A stretch of DNA of 64,000 bases from Microbacterium sp. VKM Ac-2923 (GTDB lineage: Bacteria > Actinomycetota > Actinomycetes > Actinomycetales > Microbacteriaceae). Shown in pieces: positions 25,109 through 32,850 of this stretch; the first letter of the stretch is position 1, and the number at the start of each line of letters is the position of its first letter. The translations under genes were made by a program, and so were the position numbers. Under the pieces are notes generated by a model that was not told where the DNA came from, ran no database searches, and saw only the letters and a program-made list of their open reading frames with translations. Location: contig NZ_JALGRP010000002.1 in NCBI RefSeq assembly GCF_022815605.1, positions 491,897-555,896 on the forward strand, in the 5' to 3' direction.

Positions 25109-25329
25109 TGGAGTTCTCTTCACAAGAGAGGCCATGTCGCCTGGACGCGGGCGAATTCTTGGATCCGTCTTTACGGAATCCATGTTGGAGCGACCGGACG
25201 GTTTACGAATCGCACCGGGTCCGTCATAAGTAAGAGCAGCAGTCCCCGCGGTCCGCCCGAACCCCCTCACCATGAGCGACGTTCGGCGTGCCCGCATTCT
25301 TCACTTCGGCTGCCGAAAGGAGGGTTCAC

Positions 25330-25953
25330 ATGTCCGAGAACAACGACACCAACACCACCACGGAGGACGCCCCACCTGGTGCGACGGACTGCTTAAACAA
25401 GTACGTCACGATCATGAGCGACCCGCCGTGGGGTAACCCGGGGCAGAAGGGAAAGTACGGCGCGATCAATCACTACGACTTGATGTCGATCGACCGCATT
25501 CGGAAGATGCCGGTCGGTGACCTTGCCGCCGAGAATGCCCATCTTTACCTCTGGTGCTACCCGGCCGTGCGCCGCATCGCCGAAGAGGTCATGGAGGCAT
25601 GGGGCTTTCGCTTCGTCGACGAGTTCGTCTGGGGCAAAGATCAGATGGGCCTCGGCCAGTACTTCCGCCATGCGCACGAGACGCTGCTGCTTGGCGTGAA
25701 GGGCAAGCTCCCGGTCAACTTCCGTGGGCAGCGATCCTTCGCGATGCTGCCCCGCCAGGCCCACTCCCACAAGCCAGAGGAAGTGCACGTCATGGTGCAG
25801 CGCATGAGCCCCGGCCCCTATCTGGAGCTCTTCGCCCGCCGGCCCATGCCCGGCTGGCAGGTCTGGGGCAACGAAGTCGATTCCGACATCGTCATCCCCG
25901 GCTACCCGGTACCCAGCGACGCCCGCCATCGCCAGGAGGCGTCCAATGCCTGA
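25330..25953 (+). CDS. MT-A70-family adenine methyltransferase
   Basis: 207 aa from the ATG at 25330 (GGAGGG upstream). The catalytic DPPW (ending MSDPPWG, ~residue 35) is the hallmark of the family. LYLWCYP, EFVWGKDQMG, HETLLLGVKGKL and LELFARR complete the Rossmann core. It should methylate adenine N6 in DNA. On a mobile element this may protect the DNA against host restriction or mark it after transfer. It leads the run of genes to the coupling ATPase. Confidence 0.88.
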   Translation: MSENNDTNTTTEDAPPGATDCLNKYVTIMSDPPWGNPGQKGKYGAINHYDLMSIDRIRKMPVGDLAAENAHLYLWCYPAVRRIAEEVMEAWGFRFVDEFVWGKDQMGLGQYFRHAHETLLLGVKGKLPVNFRGQRSFAMLPRQAHSHKPEEVHVMVQRMSPGPYLELFARRPMPGWQVWGNEVDSDIVIPGYPVPSDARHRQEASNA

Positions 25954-25991
25954 GCGCCCACTGCCCATCACTCACCTGGAAGGAAGCTCGC

Positions 25992-26186
25992 ATGTCGTCG
26001 TCCGATCGCAGTCCATTGCAAGCCGCCCTCGCGCTGGCGCGGACGGTGCTGCTGATCGCGGCGCTGCTCTACGCCGCGGTGTGGCTGATCTGCCAGATCT
26101 GGGTCTGGCTGCTCGTCCTCGCGCTGCTCGCCGGGACGGTCACCGTGCTCGTGTGGTGGCTCCGCGTCCGACGAGACCGCTGGTGA
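25992..26186 (+). CDS. Small membrane protein (64 aa)
   Basis: Starts at the ATG at 25992 behind AAGGAAG. Two hydrophobic helices (ALARTVLLIAALLYAAVWLI and WLLVLALLAGTVTVLVWWL) with a basic tail. Position between the methyltransferase and the coupling ATPase suggests a membrane component of the transfer apparatus. Confidence 0.65.
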   Translation: MSSSDRSPLQAALALARTVLLIAALLYAAVWLICQIWVWLLVLALLAGTVTVLVWWLRVRRDRW

Positions 26187-26211
26187 CAGCGCGCTGGATC
26201 GGAGGTCGCTC

Positions 26212-26466
26212 ATGAGCGCCGCAAGGCGCGGGCGTGGTCGACCGCGCCGCGAGTACCGTATCCGCGTCCGCGCTGAACGCCGGGAGGTACCGGACTACGA
26301 CAAGCTCGCCCGCGCCCTGCTCGAGCACGCCGCCATGGAACAGGCCAAGAAGATGCCACCCGTCACCGACCGCTCCGTCGACTCCGAGCCGTCGGTCATC
26401 GACGAGCCCACGTCGTCGTCGACCGACAACCCCGAGAAGCCCGAGACGGATCGAGGGGGCCAATGA
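26212..26466 (+). CDS. Small protein with PDYDKLARA motif
   Basis: 84 aa: a basic N-terminus (RRGRGRPRREYRIRV) and PDYDKLARALLEHA are followed by an acidic Ser/Thr-rich tail. Its stop overlaps the start of the coupling ATPase (4 nt). The motif recurs in the small protein at 1259-1444 at the other end of the element. The basic head could bind DNA. Function unknown. Confidence 0.65.
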   Translation: MSAARRGRGRPRREYRIRVRAERREVPDYDKLARALLEHAAMEQAKKMPPVTDRSVDSEPSVIDEPTSSSTDNPEKPETDRGGQ

Positions 26467-28700
26467 CTGAGGCCTGGCGACAGTTGCATTGGCCGCGCCC
26501 GTTCGACGCCGCGGCCGCCCTGGGGCTCCTCGAAACGCTCGCTGCCGACGAGTCGCGCGGCCCGGTCGTGTTCGAGGCCCGGAGCGAGGCCGGCACCATC
26601 CGGCATCTTCTCGGTGGGCACCGCGTCACCGTCTCGAGCGTCGGCAGCACCTTGCATCGGCTGCTGCCCGGCGTCACCGTCACCAAACTCGGGACCGCGC
26701 GTACCTCCGTGGAACGGGCGGGCCGTGTGCGTATCCGTCAGCGTCACATGGGCCTCAGCCTCGACACGTCTGGGGCGGCGCTACGGGCGCTCTACTCAGC
26801 GCTGTCGCAGGCGACCGGGAAGGGTGATGTTCTCGTGCTTCAGGTCATCCTGGGTGCGAGCGTTCCGCCGCAGCCGCTGCCGACGTTCACCCCGGACCCG
26901 AACCTGACCATCTTCGACCTCGTCACCGCCGGTACTCGCCCCGCCCAGCCAGAGGTGCGAGCTGATCTGCGGGACAAGCTCGCCCAGTACCGCTTCCGCT
27001 CGACCATCCGCGTCGGTGTCGCCGCCGCCAGCCCCGTCCGCCGCCGCCTCCTCGTCCACGCCGTACTCGCCGCGCTCCGGCAGTTGCAAACCGGCTCAAC
27101 CCGCATCGACCTCGTCTCCGAACGACCTGACCTGGTCGATGAGGCGGTGGTCCCGGCGAAGAAGCCGCTGCGCCTGACCGCCGCCGAGGCCCTCCGCCTC
27201 GTCGGCTGGCCCACCGGGGACGGCCCGCTGGCTGGGATGCCGCCCATCTACCCGCGCCTTCTCGCCCCACCGACCGGCTACGCACCCAGCACGGAGCGGG
27301 CGTTTGCCCGCACCACCGCGCCCGGTCCGAGCCTCCCGGTCGGGATCTCGATCAAGGATGCCGTGCGGCATACCCACATCATGGGGCCGAACGGGGTGGG
27401 GAAGTCGACGGTGATGTTGAACCTGATCGCCGCCGACATCGCCGCGGGTAGGAGCGTGGTCGTTATCGACGCTAAACGCGACCTCGCCACCGACACCCTC
27501 ACCGTCGTCCCCGACCACCGCGCCGGGGACGTCGTCGTGCTCGACCCGATCAGCCCCGACCCCGTCGGATTGAACCCGTTCGCCGGGGCCGGGGACGCGG
27601 CGCCCCTCGTCGCCGACAGGTTGCTCGCGGTGTTCCGCAGTCTCTTCCCGTCGGCGTTCGGACCCCGCACCAGCGACGCCGTCCACGCCTCACTGCTGAC
27701 CCTCGCCGGCATCACTGGCTCCACCCTGGCCGACCTCCCCAAGCTGCTGACCGACGACCCGTTCCGCCGCCGCCACACCGCCCGGCTGACGGACCCGTCG
27801 CTAATGGAATTCTGGGCCCAGTACGACGCGCTCAGCGTGGGTGCGCGGGCGAGCATGGTCGGCCCCGTCCTGACCCGGCTGCGGCAGTTCCTGCTGCGCC
27901 CCAGCATCCGCGCCGTCCTCGACCAACCCACCCCGCGCTTCGACCTGCGCGACCTGTTCGACAAGCCCCGCATCCTGATTGTCCCGCTCAACCGTGGCCT
28001 CCTCGGCCCGGTCGCGGCCGAGCTCGTCGGGTCGCTGCTGGTCTCGCAGCTCTGGCAGCTCACCCTCGCCCGAGCGGGGGTGCCGAAAGACCAGCGCCGC
28101 CCGGTATCGATCTATCTCGACGAGGCGCAGATGTTCGTCAAGCAGGAGTCAGACCTGGGCGAGGCGCTGGAGCAGTCGCGGTCGATGAACGTTGCCTGGC
28201 ACCTCGCGCACCAGCACCGGGCGCAGATGCCCGCGAGCCTGCTCGCCGGCATCGCCGCCAACGCGCGCAACAAGATCCAGTTCCAAGCCGACCCCACCGA
28301 CGCCGCCGCCGTGACCAAGTACTCGCCCCTCACTCCGGAGGACGTGATGAAGCTCCCGCCGTACCACGTCTACGTCGACCTCGTCGCTGGCGGCGTGCAA
28401 TCCGGCTGGTTCTCCGCCGCCACCCTGCCACCACCCTCAGCCGTGTCCGACCCGGACTGCGTCCTCGCCGAGAGTCACGCCCGCTACGGAGCACAGCCGC
28501 ACGACCGCCCTGGCTCGTCACCGATAGCACCGTCCGCCCACCCGACGGAGGGTGACATCGGCATCACCCCACGGGGTGACGAACGGGATGAAAGACGGGG
28601 TGATGAAGAGGGTGAGAAGCAGGGTGACGACGAGGGTGACGACAGGAGTGATGAGCACGCCGACGAGCCCATCGGCCGCCGCCCGAGGAGTGCGTCATGA
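26463..28700 (+). CDS. VirD4/TraD-like transfer ATPase (TraM-recognition type)
   Basis: 745 aa. The central motor has Walker A GPNGVGKST (~residue 312), Walker B SIYLDEAQM (~555) and the LNPFAGAGD region of TraG/VirD4 proteins. The N-terminal ~290 residues form an actinobacteria-type extension without clear transmembrane helices. The C-terminal ~70 residues are a Asp/Glu/Arg-rich repeat (GDE, GDD units) that may bind a partner. In conjugation this class delivers the relaxase-DNA complex to the channel; here no relaxase or channel gene is visible nearby. Confidence 0.87.
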   Translation: MTEAWRQLHWPRPFDAAAALGLLETLAADESRGPVVFEARSEAGTIRHLLGGHRVTVSSVGSTLHRLLPGVTVTKLGTARTSVERAGRVRIRQRHMGLSLDTSGAALRALYSALSQATGKGDVLVLQVILGASVPPQPLPTFTPDPNLTIFDLVTAGTRPAQPEVRADLRDKLAQYRFRSTIRVGVAAASPVRRRLLVHAVLAALRQLQTGSTRIDLVSERPDLVDEAVVPAKKPLRLTAAEALRLVGWPTGDGPLAGMPPIYPRLLAPPTGYAPSTERAFARTTAPGPSLPVGISIKDAVRHTHIMGPNGVGKSTVMLNLIAADIAAGRSVVVIDAKRDLATDTLTVVPDHRAGDVVVLDPISPDPVGLNPFAGAGDAAPLVADRLLAVFRSLFPSAFGPRTSDAVHASLLTLAGITGSTLADLPKLLTDDPFRRRHTARLTDPSLMEFWAQYDALSVGARASMVGPVLTRLRQFLLRPSIRAVLDQPTPRFDLRDLFDKPRILIVPLNRGLLGPVAAELVGSLLVSQLWQLTLARAGVPKDQRRPVSIYLDEAQMFVKQESDLGEALEQSRSMNVAWHLAHQHRAQMPASLLAGIAANARNKIQFQADPTDAAAVTKYSPLTPEDVMKLPPYHVYVDLVAGGVQSGWFSAATLPPPSAVSDPDCVLAESHARYGAQPHDRPGSSPIAPSAHPTEGDIGITPRGDERDERRGDEEGEKQGDDEGDDRSDEHADEPIGRRPRSAS

Positions 28701-28948
28701 CCACCGAACTCGCACCCGATAGAAGAGTTGCGGGGTGTCCGCTCGTGCGTCCGTTCGACCGTCCATTCGCCGGAACTTCGACCCCTGTTTCACCGCGTAT
28801 TCCTGCGGCTTTCGGCCGGAGTTGGGAGCGGACTACTCCGCCCTTGGCGGAGTTCCTGGCCGCCCGCCAACTCGCCGGGCCCCGAGAGAACGATGCACAC
28901 CGTGATGACCGTGACAACAACGGAGACCGTGAAGGGGAACGCTCATGA
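28697..28948 (+). CDS. Small hypothetical protein (83 aa)
   Basis: Bridges two operon genes with 4-nt overlaps at both ends (ATGA at 28697 and 28945), which is good evidence that it is translated. Arg/Pro/Asp-rich, with PPLAEFLAARQLAGPREND in the middle. Likely disordered. Function unknown. Confidence 0.55.
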   Translation: MTTELAPDRRVAGCPLVRPFDRPFAGTSTPVSPRIPAAFGRSWERTTPPLAEFLAARQLAGPRENDAHRDDRDNNGDREGERS

Positions 28949-29796
28949 CGATGCGCCTTCCCCGCACGGGTGCCGGACCGTCCAAGCTCATCCTGCTGCG
29001 GACCGAGTTGTCATCCCGAGACGATGACATCGTCCGCTTTCTCAGTCAGCACAGGTATGCCACCACCACGCAGCTCCGGGACGTGTTCTTCGCCGGGCAC
29101 GCCACGGACACGGCCGGCACTCGGGCCTGCATCCGCGTCCTGCACCGGCTGCTCCATCACCGGCTCGTCGCCCGTCTCGAACGCCGCGTTGGTGGGACCG
29201 CTCGCGGCTCGGCGGCGAGCATCTGGTACCTGGACGCTCCCGGCGAACGCCTTACTCGACCGGAAGGCGCTCGGCGTCGCCGCTTCGCCGCCGCCTCCAC
29301 CCCGTTCCTGACCCACACCCTCGGCGTCACCGACGTCCACGTCGCCCTCGTGAACCTCGCCCGCATCGGCGCGTTCACGATCGAGCGCGTCACCCTCGAG
29401 CCTGACTCCTGGCGACCGTTCCTCACGGCTGCCGGGACGGCCGCCATCCTGAAGCCCGACCTGACCGTCCACCTCGCCACTGCCGACTTCGACGACCACT
29501 GGTGCATCGAGGTCGACCTCGGCACCGAAAGCATCCCCGTCCTGCTCACCAAGTGCGCCGCATATGCCGCGTACCGGGCCACCGGCCGCGCCCAGGCGGA
29601 GCACGGCGTCTTCCCCCGGGTCCTCTGGCTCGTGCCCACACGGGCCCGCGTAGCCCGCCTCCAGGCGGCCATTCACGTCGACCCACGCCTGGACGACCGG
29701 CTCTTCATCTGCACCACGCCCGACCACCTCGCCGCCGTCCTGGACAACCCCGAGAACACCCCGACGTCACCTCACCCCGAAATGAGGACCCCATGA
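28945..29796 (+). CDS. Replication-relaxation family protein
   Basis: 283 aa. An N-terminal winged-helix domain (LSQHRYATTTQLRDVFF, then a helix, then LLHHRLVARLERR) is followed by a nuclease-like fold (LKPDLTVHLATADFDDHWC, IEVDLGTESIPVL, LWLVPTRARV). This is the arrangement of the Replic_Relax (PF13814) family found next to TraD-type ATPases on actinobacterial elements. It probably handles initiation of element replication or transfer. Overlaps both neighbours by 4 nt. Confidence 0.8.
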   Translation: MTMRLPRTGAGPSKLILLRTELSSRDDDIVRFLSQHRYATTTQLRDVFFAGHATDTAGTRACIRVLHRLLHHRLVARLERRVGGTARGSAASIWYLDAPGERLTRPEGARRRRFAAASTPFLTHTLGVTDVHVALVNLARIGAFTIERVTLEPDSWRPFLTAAGTAAILKPDLTVHLATADFDDHWCIEVDLGTESIPVLLTKCAAYAAYRATGRAQAEHGVFPRVLWLVPTRARVARLQAAIHVDPRLDDRLFICTTPDHLAAVLDNPENTPTSPHPEMRTP

Positions 29797-30239
29797 GCCC
29801 AGAACTCCCACCACCCGCAGACCGCGACCCGTACCCGCCAAACGGCGACGACCGGTTCGGACCGGAAGCTGCCGAATCTGTCGAACGGTCGCTCGCGCAT
29901 TTGCAAGACCCCGACGACGCCCTGCGGATCCTGCGCGGTGTGGAAGAGAACGGGGCCGCATTCGCGGCCTACCTGATGCTGAGCGACACCAATCTCGCCG
30001 CCGAGAACCTCACGGACACCTTCCACGACAGCTACGTCGACGCCTGGGAGAGCTTCGCCGAGTTCCGCCGCGACGTCCTCGACGGCCTCGGCTGGCTCGA
30101 CGCCATCAGCCAGGTCATGACCGTGCAGGGGATCCCCGACGACCACCTCGTCTGGAACGACCCGGCGATCGACCAGCGAATCTTTGACACCTACGACACT
30201 GTCCGCCTGGACGGCTGGTGGCACGTCTTCTACAAGTAG
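29793..30239 (+). CDS. Acidic ArdA-like antirestriction protein
   Basis: 148 aa, strongly acidic. The second half follows the pattern of ArdA proteins: VEENGAAFAAYL, FHDSYVDAWESFAEF, DGLGWLD and a C-terminal YDTVRLDGWWHVFY. ArdA mimics B-form DNA to block type I restriction enzymes after transfer. The N-terminal half of canonical ArdA is shortened or replaced by a polar segment, so the assignment is tentative. The ATGA overlap couples it to the replication-relaxation gene. Confidence 0.55.
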   Translation: MSPELPPPADRDPYPPNGDDRFGPEAAESVERSLAHLQDPDDALRILRGVEENGAAFAAYLMLSDTNLAAENLTDTFHDSYVDAWESFAEFRRDVLDGLGWLDAISQVMTVQGIPDDHLVWNDPAIDQRIFDTYDTVRLDGWWHVFYK

Positions 30240-30255
30240 CTCGCCCCACACACTT

Positions 30256-30281
30256 CGCCCCGCCGCGGTCCGCGCGGGGCG
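30256..30281 (+). terminator. Hairpin after the transfer operon
   Basis: CGCCCCGC (30256-30263) pairs with GCGGGGCG (30274-30281) around a 10-nt loop, 17 nt after the ArdA-like stop. Confidence 0.6.
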
Positions 30282-30387
30282 GCACCGGCTCCACCTCCAG
30301 GTGGGGAAACACAACCAAACAGACCGGAGACGCTCCCAGACGGAAGGGGAACGGCTTCGGGTGCTTCAGCCGAAAGGAGGCGCACCA

Positions 30388-30771
30388 ATGCACATCAGAT
30401 CAATCTACGAAGAGCACTACCTCGGAGAGACCTACCGGACAGGGGTCGCCTACCTGAGGGCCCGCACCGAGAAAGACGACCGGGCACCCCGCCGCGTCGG
30501 CGACTACTCGATTACAAGGCAACGAGAGTTCATCGCCAAAGCCGCCAGAGCCGAGCGCGTGATCATCATCGCCGAGTACATCGAGTACGGCGACGAACCG
30601 GGCTACCAACCCGCCTTCCTCCAAGCGATGGCCTTCATCACAGAAACCCAGGTCCCCGACCTCTTCGTCGCCAGCGATGAGTACCTGACCTGGCGGTGCC
30701 ATGAAGTCGACCCGTTCATGGACTACCTCAGAACGAGCCACGTCCAACTCATCACCGCAGTCGCGATCTAG
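30388..30771 (+). CDS. Catalytically dead resolvase-domain protein (127 aa)
   Basis: Preceded by a textbook AAAGGAGG. The chain aligns along its length with the N-terminal catalytic domain of the recombinase next door (YLRARTEKD against YLRVSTSQQ, YSITRQREF against YSLPAQREA, LFVASDEYLTWR against VIVHKVDRLARS), but the nucleophilic Ser becomes Arg and the DRLxR motif is lost. It has no zinc-ribbon or coiled-coil region. It could not cut DNA, but it may dimerise with the recombinase or act as a regulator or directionality factor. Confidence 0.72.
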   Translation: MHIRSIYEEHYLGETYRTGVAYLRARTEKDDRAPRRVGDYSITRQREFIAKAARAERVIIIAEYIEYGDEPGYQPAFLQAMAFITETQVPDLFVASDEYLTWRCHEVDPFMDYLRTSHVQLITAVAI

Positions 30772-30790
30772 AAGCACACCAACACCGTCA

Positions 30791-30830
30791 CCGTGGGGCC
30801 AGACGCGCAGCCAGCCGCCCGGCCCCACGG
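30791..30830 (+). terminator. Hairpin between the dead resolvase and the recombinase
   Basis: CCGTGGGGCC (30791-30800) and GGCCCCACGG (30821-30830) form a perfect 10-bp stem around 20 nt. Likely terminator; the 170 nt after it should hold the recombinase promoter. Confidence 0.6.
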
Positions 30831-31003
30831 CCACCCCTGTCAATCCAGCCAAACACGTGCGGGGTGAGTTTTCCCCAGGTCAACGATGCGAAAAGCGCAA
30901 CAACCCACGTCCTCAAACGTCTCGACATAAGAGGTGAAGAGAGCGTTAATCAGAAGGCTGGGTCCATTCACGAAGACCGGACCCGCCTCAGAAAGGAGTG
31001 CCC

Positions 31004-32719
31004 ATGTATGACACCGCTGCCCCGCCCGGGGTTCCTACTGCAACGAAACTCACCGCCGTTTCCTACCTTCGGGTTTCGACAAGTCAACAAGCAGAACGTG
31101 ACGGCGATCCCGAAGGCTATAGCCTTCCGGCCCAGAGGGAGGCCAATCGGCGTAAGGCCGAGACCCTTGGCGCACAGATCGTGGAGGAATTCGTCGATCG
31201 AGGCGAATCCGCACGTTCCGCAGATCGGCCCGATCTGCAGCGGATGCTTCAGTTCATCGCTGAGAACCCAGTCAACTTCGTCATCGTCCACAAGGTTGAT
31301 CGACTCGCCCGCAGTCGAGCCGACGACGTTGCGATCAACCTCGCCATCCAGCAGGCAAATGCTCGGCTGGTTTCTGTCAGCGAGAACATCGACGAGACGC
31401 CGTCTGGGATGCTCCTCCACGGGATCATGAGTTCCATCGCGGAGTTCTACTCGCGCAACCTTGCTAGTGAGGTTGTTAAGGGGATGAGCCAGAAGGCGAA
31501 GACTGGCGGGACAACCGGGAAGGCGCCAATTGGCTACAGCAACCGCGCCATCGTCAACGAGGAAGGCCGCGAGGTGCGCACCGTCGTTGTCGACGAGACA
31601 CGCGCGCCACTCATCCGATGGGCGTTCACCGCCTACGCCTCGGGCGACTTCACAATCACGCAGCTTGTTGCGGAACTGACCGCCCGGGGTCTTACCACTC
31701 CCCCAACACCGAAGCGCGCCGCCCACGCGCTCAAGCCCCCGCAGCTCTACAGCATCCTGACTAACCCCTACTACCTCGGAATCGTGAAGTTTAGGGGCAT
31801 CAGCTACCCGGGCCGCCACACGCCTCTCGTCGACGAGAGCACATGGCAAAAGTGTCAGCAGATGTTCGAATCTCGGTCAACTGGCGAGAAGGCGCGTGTC
31901 CACACCCACTATCTGAAGAGTTCAGTGTTCTGCGGGCAGTGCCAGAGTCGGCTGATCATCCATTACTCAACCAACCGGGCCGGTGTGACCTACCCCTACT
32001 TTGTCTGCGTCGGTCGGCATCAGAAGCGCACGGACTGCACCATGTCCGCGATCAACATCCACGAGGCCGAGCATCACATCGAGAACCTCTACACGTTGGT
32101 CGCGCTGACGCCCGAAATGAGCGCGCGAACGAGGTCACACCTGCGAATGGCCATGGAGGCAGGAGCCCAATCAGCGAAGCGGACACAGAAAGAACTCCTC
32201 GGCCAGCAAACGCGGCTCATGGAGCGCAGCAAGAAGCTCCTCGACGGCCACCTCGACGGCACGATCCCGAACGACCTCTACCGGCCGGAACAAGAACGCA
32301 TTAATCGCGAGATGACCGCGATTGGCGACCGTCTCAACGTATTGCGGACAGAATTCGAAGCGCTTGAGCAGAATCTGGACGACGCAATGGCACTCACCGC
32401 AAATTGCTACGACGCCTACGTCCGCGCACCGGACGCTCTGCGACGCACCTTCAACCAAGCCTTCTTCACACGCATTCTCATCACCCGCGACGAGAGTGTC
32501 GAGGGAGAGCTCGCGGAACCGTTCGCCACGATCATCACCACCGCAGAAACGAACAGCGGCGCCTCTCCGGAAGGAGAGACGCCGCATACAAAAGGCTTTT
32601 ACAAGGTCACTTGTTCTAAAGAGACCGATTTGGTGGACCTGAGGGGATTCGAACCCCTGACCTCCTCGATGCGAACGAGGCGCGCTACCAACTGCGCCAC
32701 AGGCCCGGAAACCTCGTAA
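31004..32719 (+). CDS. Large serine recombinase (element integrase)
   Basis: I choose the ATG at 31004 (AAAGGAG 6 nt upstream). The N-terminal resolvase domain has the nucleophile in YLRVSTSQQ and the VDRLARS motif. The recombinase domain (IGYSNRAI, LTNPYYLGIV) follows, then the zinc ribbon (FCGQCQSRL with C-V-G, KRTDC) and a long coiled coil (~380-470). It should integrate and excise the element at tRNA-Ala. The last ~27 codons (from LVDLRG onward) are antisense tRNA sequence, so this C-terminus exists only in the integrated state. Confidence 0.92.
   Translation: MYDTAAPPGVPTATKLTAVSYLRVSTSQQAERDGDPEGYSLPAQREANRRKAETLGAQIVEEFVDRGESARSADRPDLQRMLQFIAENPVNFVIVHKVDRLARSRADDVAINLAIQQANARLVSVSENIDETPSGMLLHGIMSSIAEFYSRNLASEVVKGMSQKAKTGGTTGKAPIGYSNRAIVNEEGREVRTVVVDETRAPLIRWAFTAYASGDFTITQLVAELTARGLTTPPTPKRAAHALKPPQLYSILTNPYYLGIVKFRGISYPGRHTPLVDESTWQKCQQMFESRSTGEKARVHTHYLKSSVFCGQCQSRLIIHYSTNRAGVTYPYFVCVGRHQKRTDCTMSAINIHEAEHHIENLYTLVALTPEMSARTRSHLRMAMEAGAQSAKRTQKELLGQQTRLMERSKKLLDGHLDGTIPNDLYRPEQERINREMTAIGDRLNVLRTEFEALEQNLDDAMALTANCYDAYVRAPDALRRTFNQAFFTRILITRDESVEGELAEPFATIITTAETNSGASPEGETPHTKGFYKVTCSKETDLVDLRGFEPLTSSMRTRRATNCATGPETS
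32594..32636 (+). repeat. Right attachment-site repeat (attR-like)
   Basis: Matches 844-886 with about three mismatches. Its last six bases (TGGTGG, 32631-32636) are the antisense of the tRNA-Ala CCA end, so the crossover lies at the tRNA 3' terminus. A hairpin-forming stretch (32558-32583) upstream is also conserved with the left copy. Confidence 0.7.
32634..32706 (-). tRNA. tRNA-Ala (anticodon CGC)
   Basis: 73 nt with a complete cloverleaf on the minus strand: acceptor GGGCCTG/CAGGTCC, a D-arm with GCGCAGTTGGTAGCGC, anticodon stem CCTCG/CGAGG with loop TTCGCAT (CGC), and T-arm AGGGG-TTCGAAT-CCCCT. The discriminator A is followed by an encoded CCA (32631-32633), which is preserved by the insertion. 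Integration site of the 31.8-kb element. Confidence 0.95.
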
Positions 32720-32850
32720 ACACTATCACGTCACACGCGAGTCACCGGACGCCAGGCGACTTCCGCGACCGACCGCACGCGCCGTATTCCCGAATCCGCA
32801 TGTGGTGCGGCGGGAGCGCCCGCGCCGCATCGTCGGGGCGGACGTGAGGA

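Larger units (their letters stand above)
881..32636. mobile_element. tRNA-Ala integrative/mobilisable element, about 31.8 kb
   Basis: Bounded by the repeat ending at 886 and its partner in the 3' end of tRNA-Ala(CGC). A large serine recombinase sits at the right end. Gene content is accessory throughout: CBASS, linaridin cluster, Lsr2, HD cassette, transfer ATPase, replication-relaxation protein and ArdA-like protein. Parts of it (1.5-6 kb, 10-15 kb, 20.5-23.5 kb) look visibly more AT-rich than the core genes right of the tRNA. No relaxase, VirB4 or other mating-channel protein is recognisable, so it looks mobilisable rather than self-conjugative. Confidence 0.85.

Noticed and set aside
25109..25329. 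oriT candidate (GGATCCGT/ACGGAATCC imperfect hairpin)
   Set aside because: Suggestive position ahead of the transfer operon but no relaxase to match and the stem is imperfect; left as a place to test.
32640..32719. C-terminal residues of the recombinase as a conserved domain
   Set aside because: They are antisense tRNA-Ala codons acquired by integration, not part of the enzyme family.
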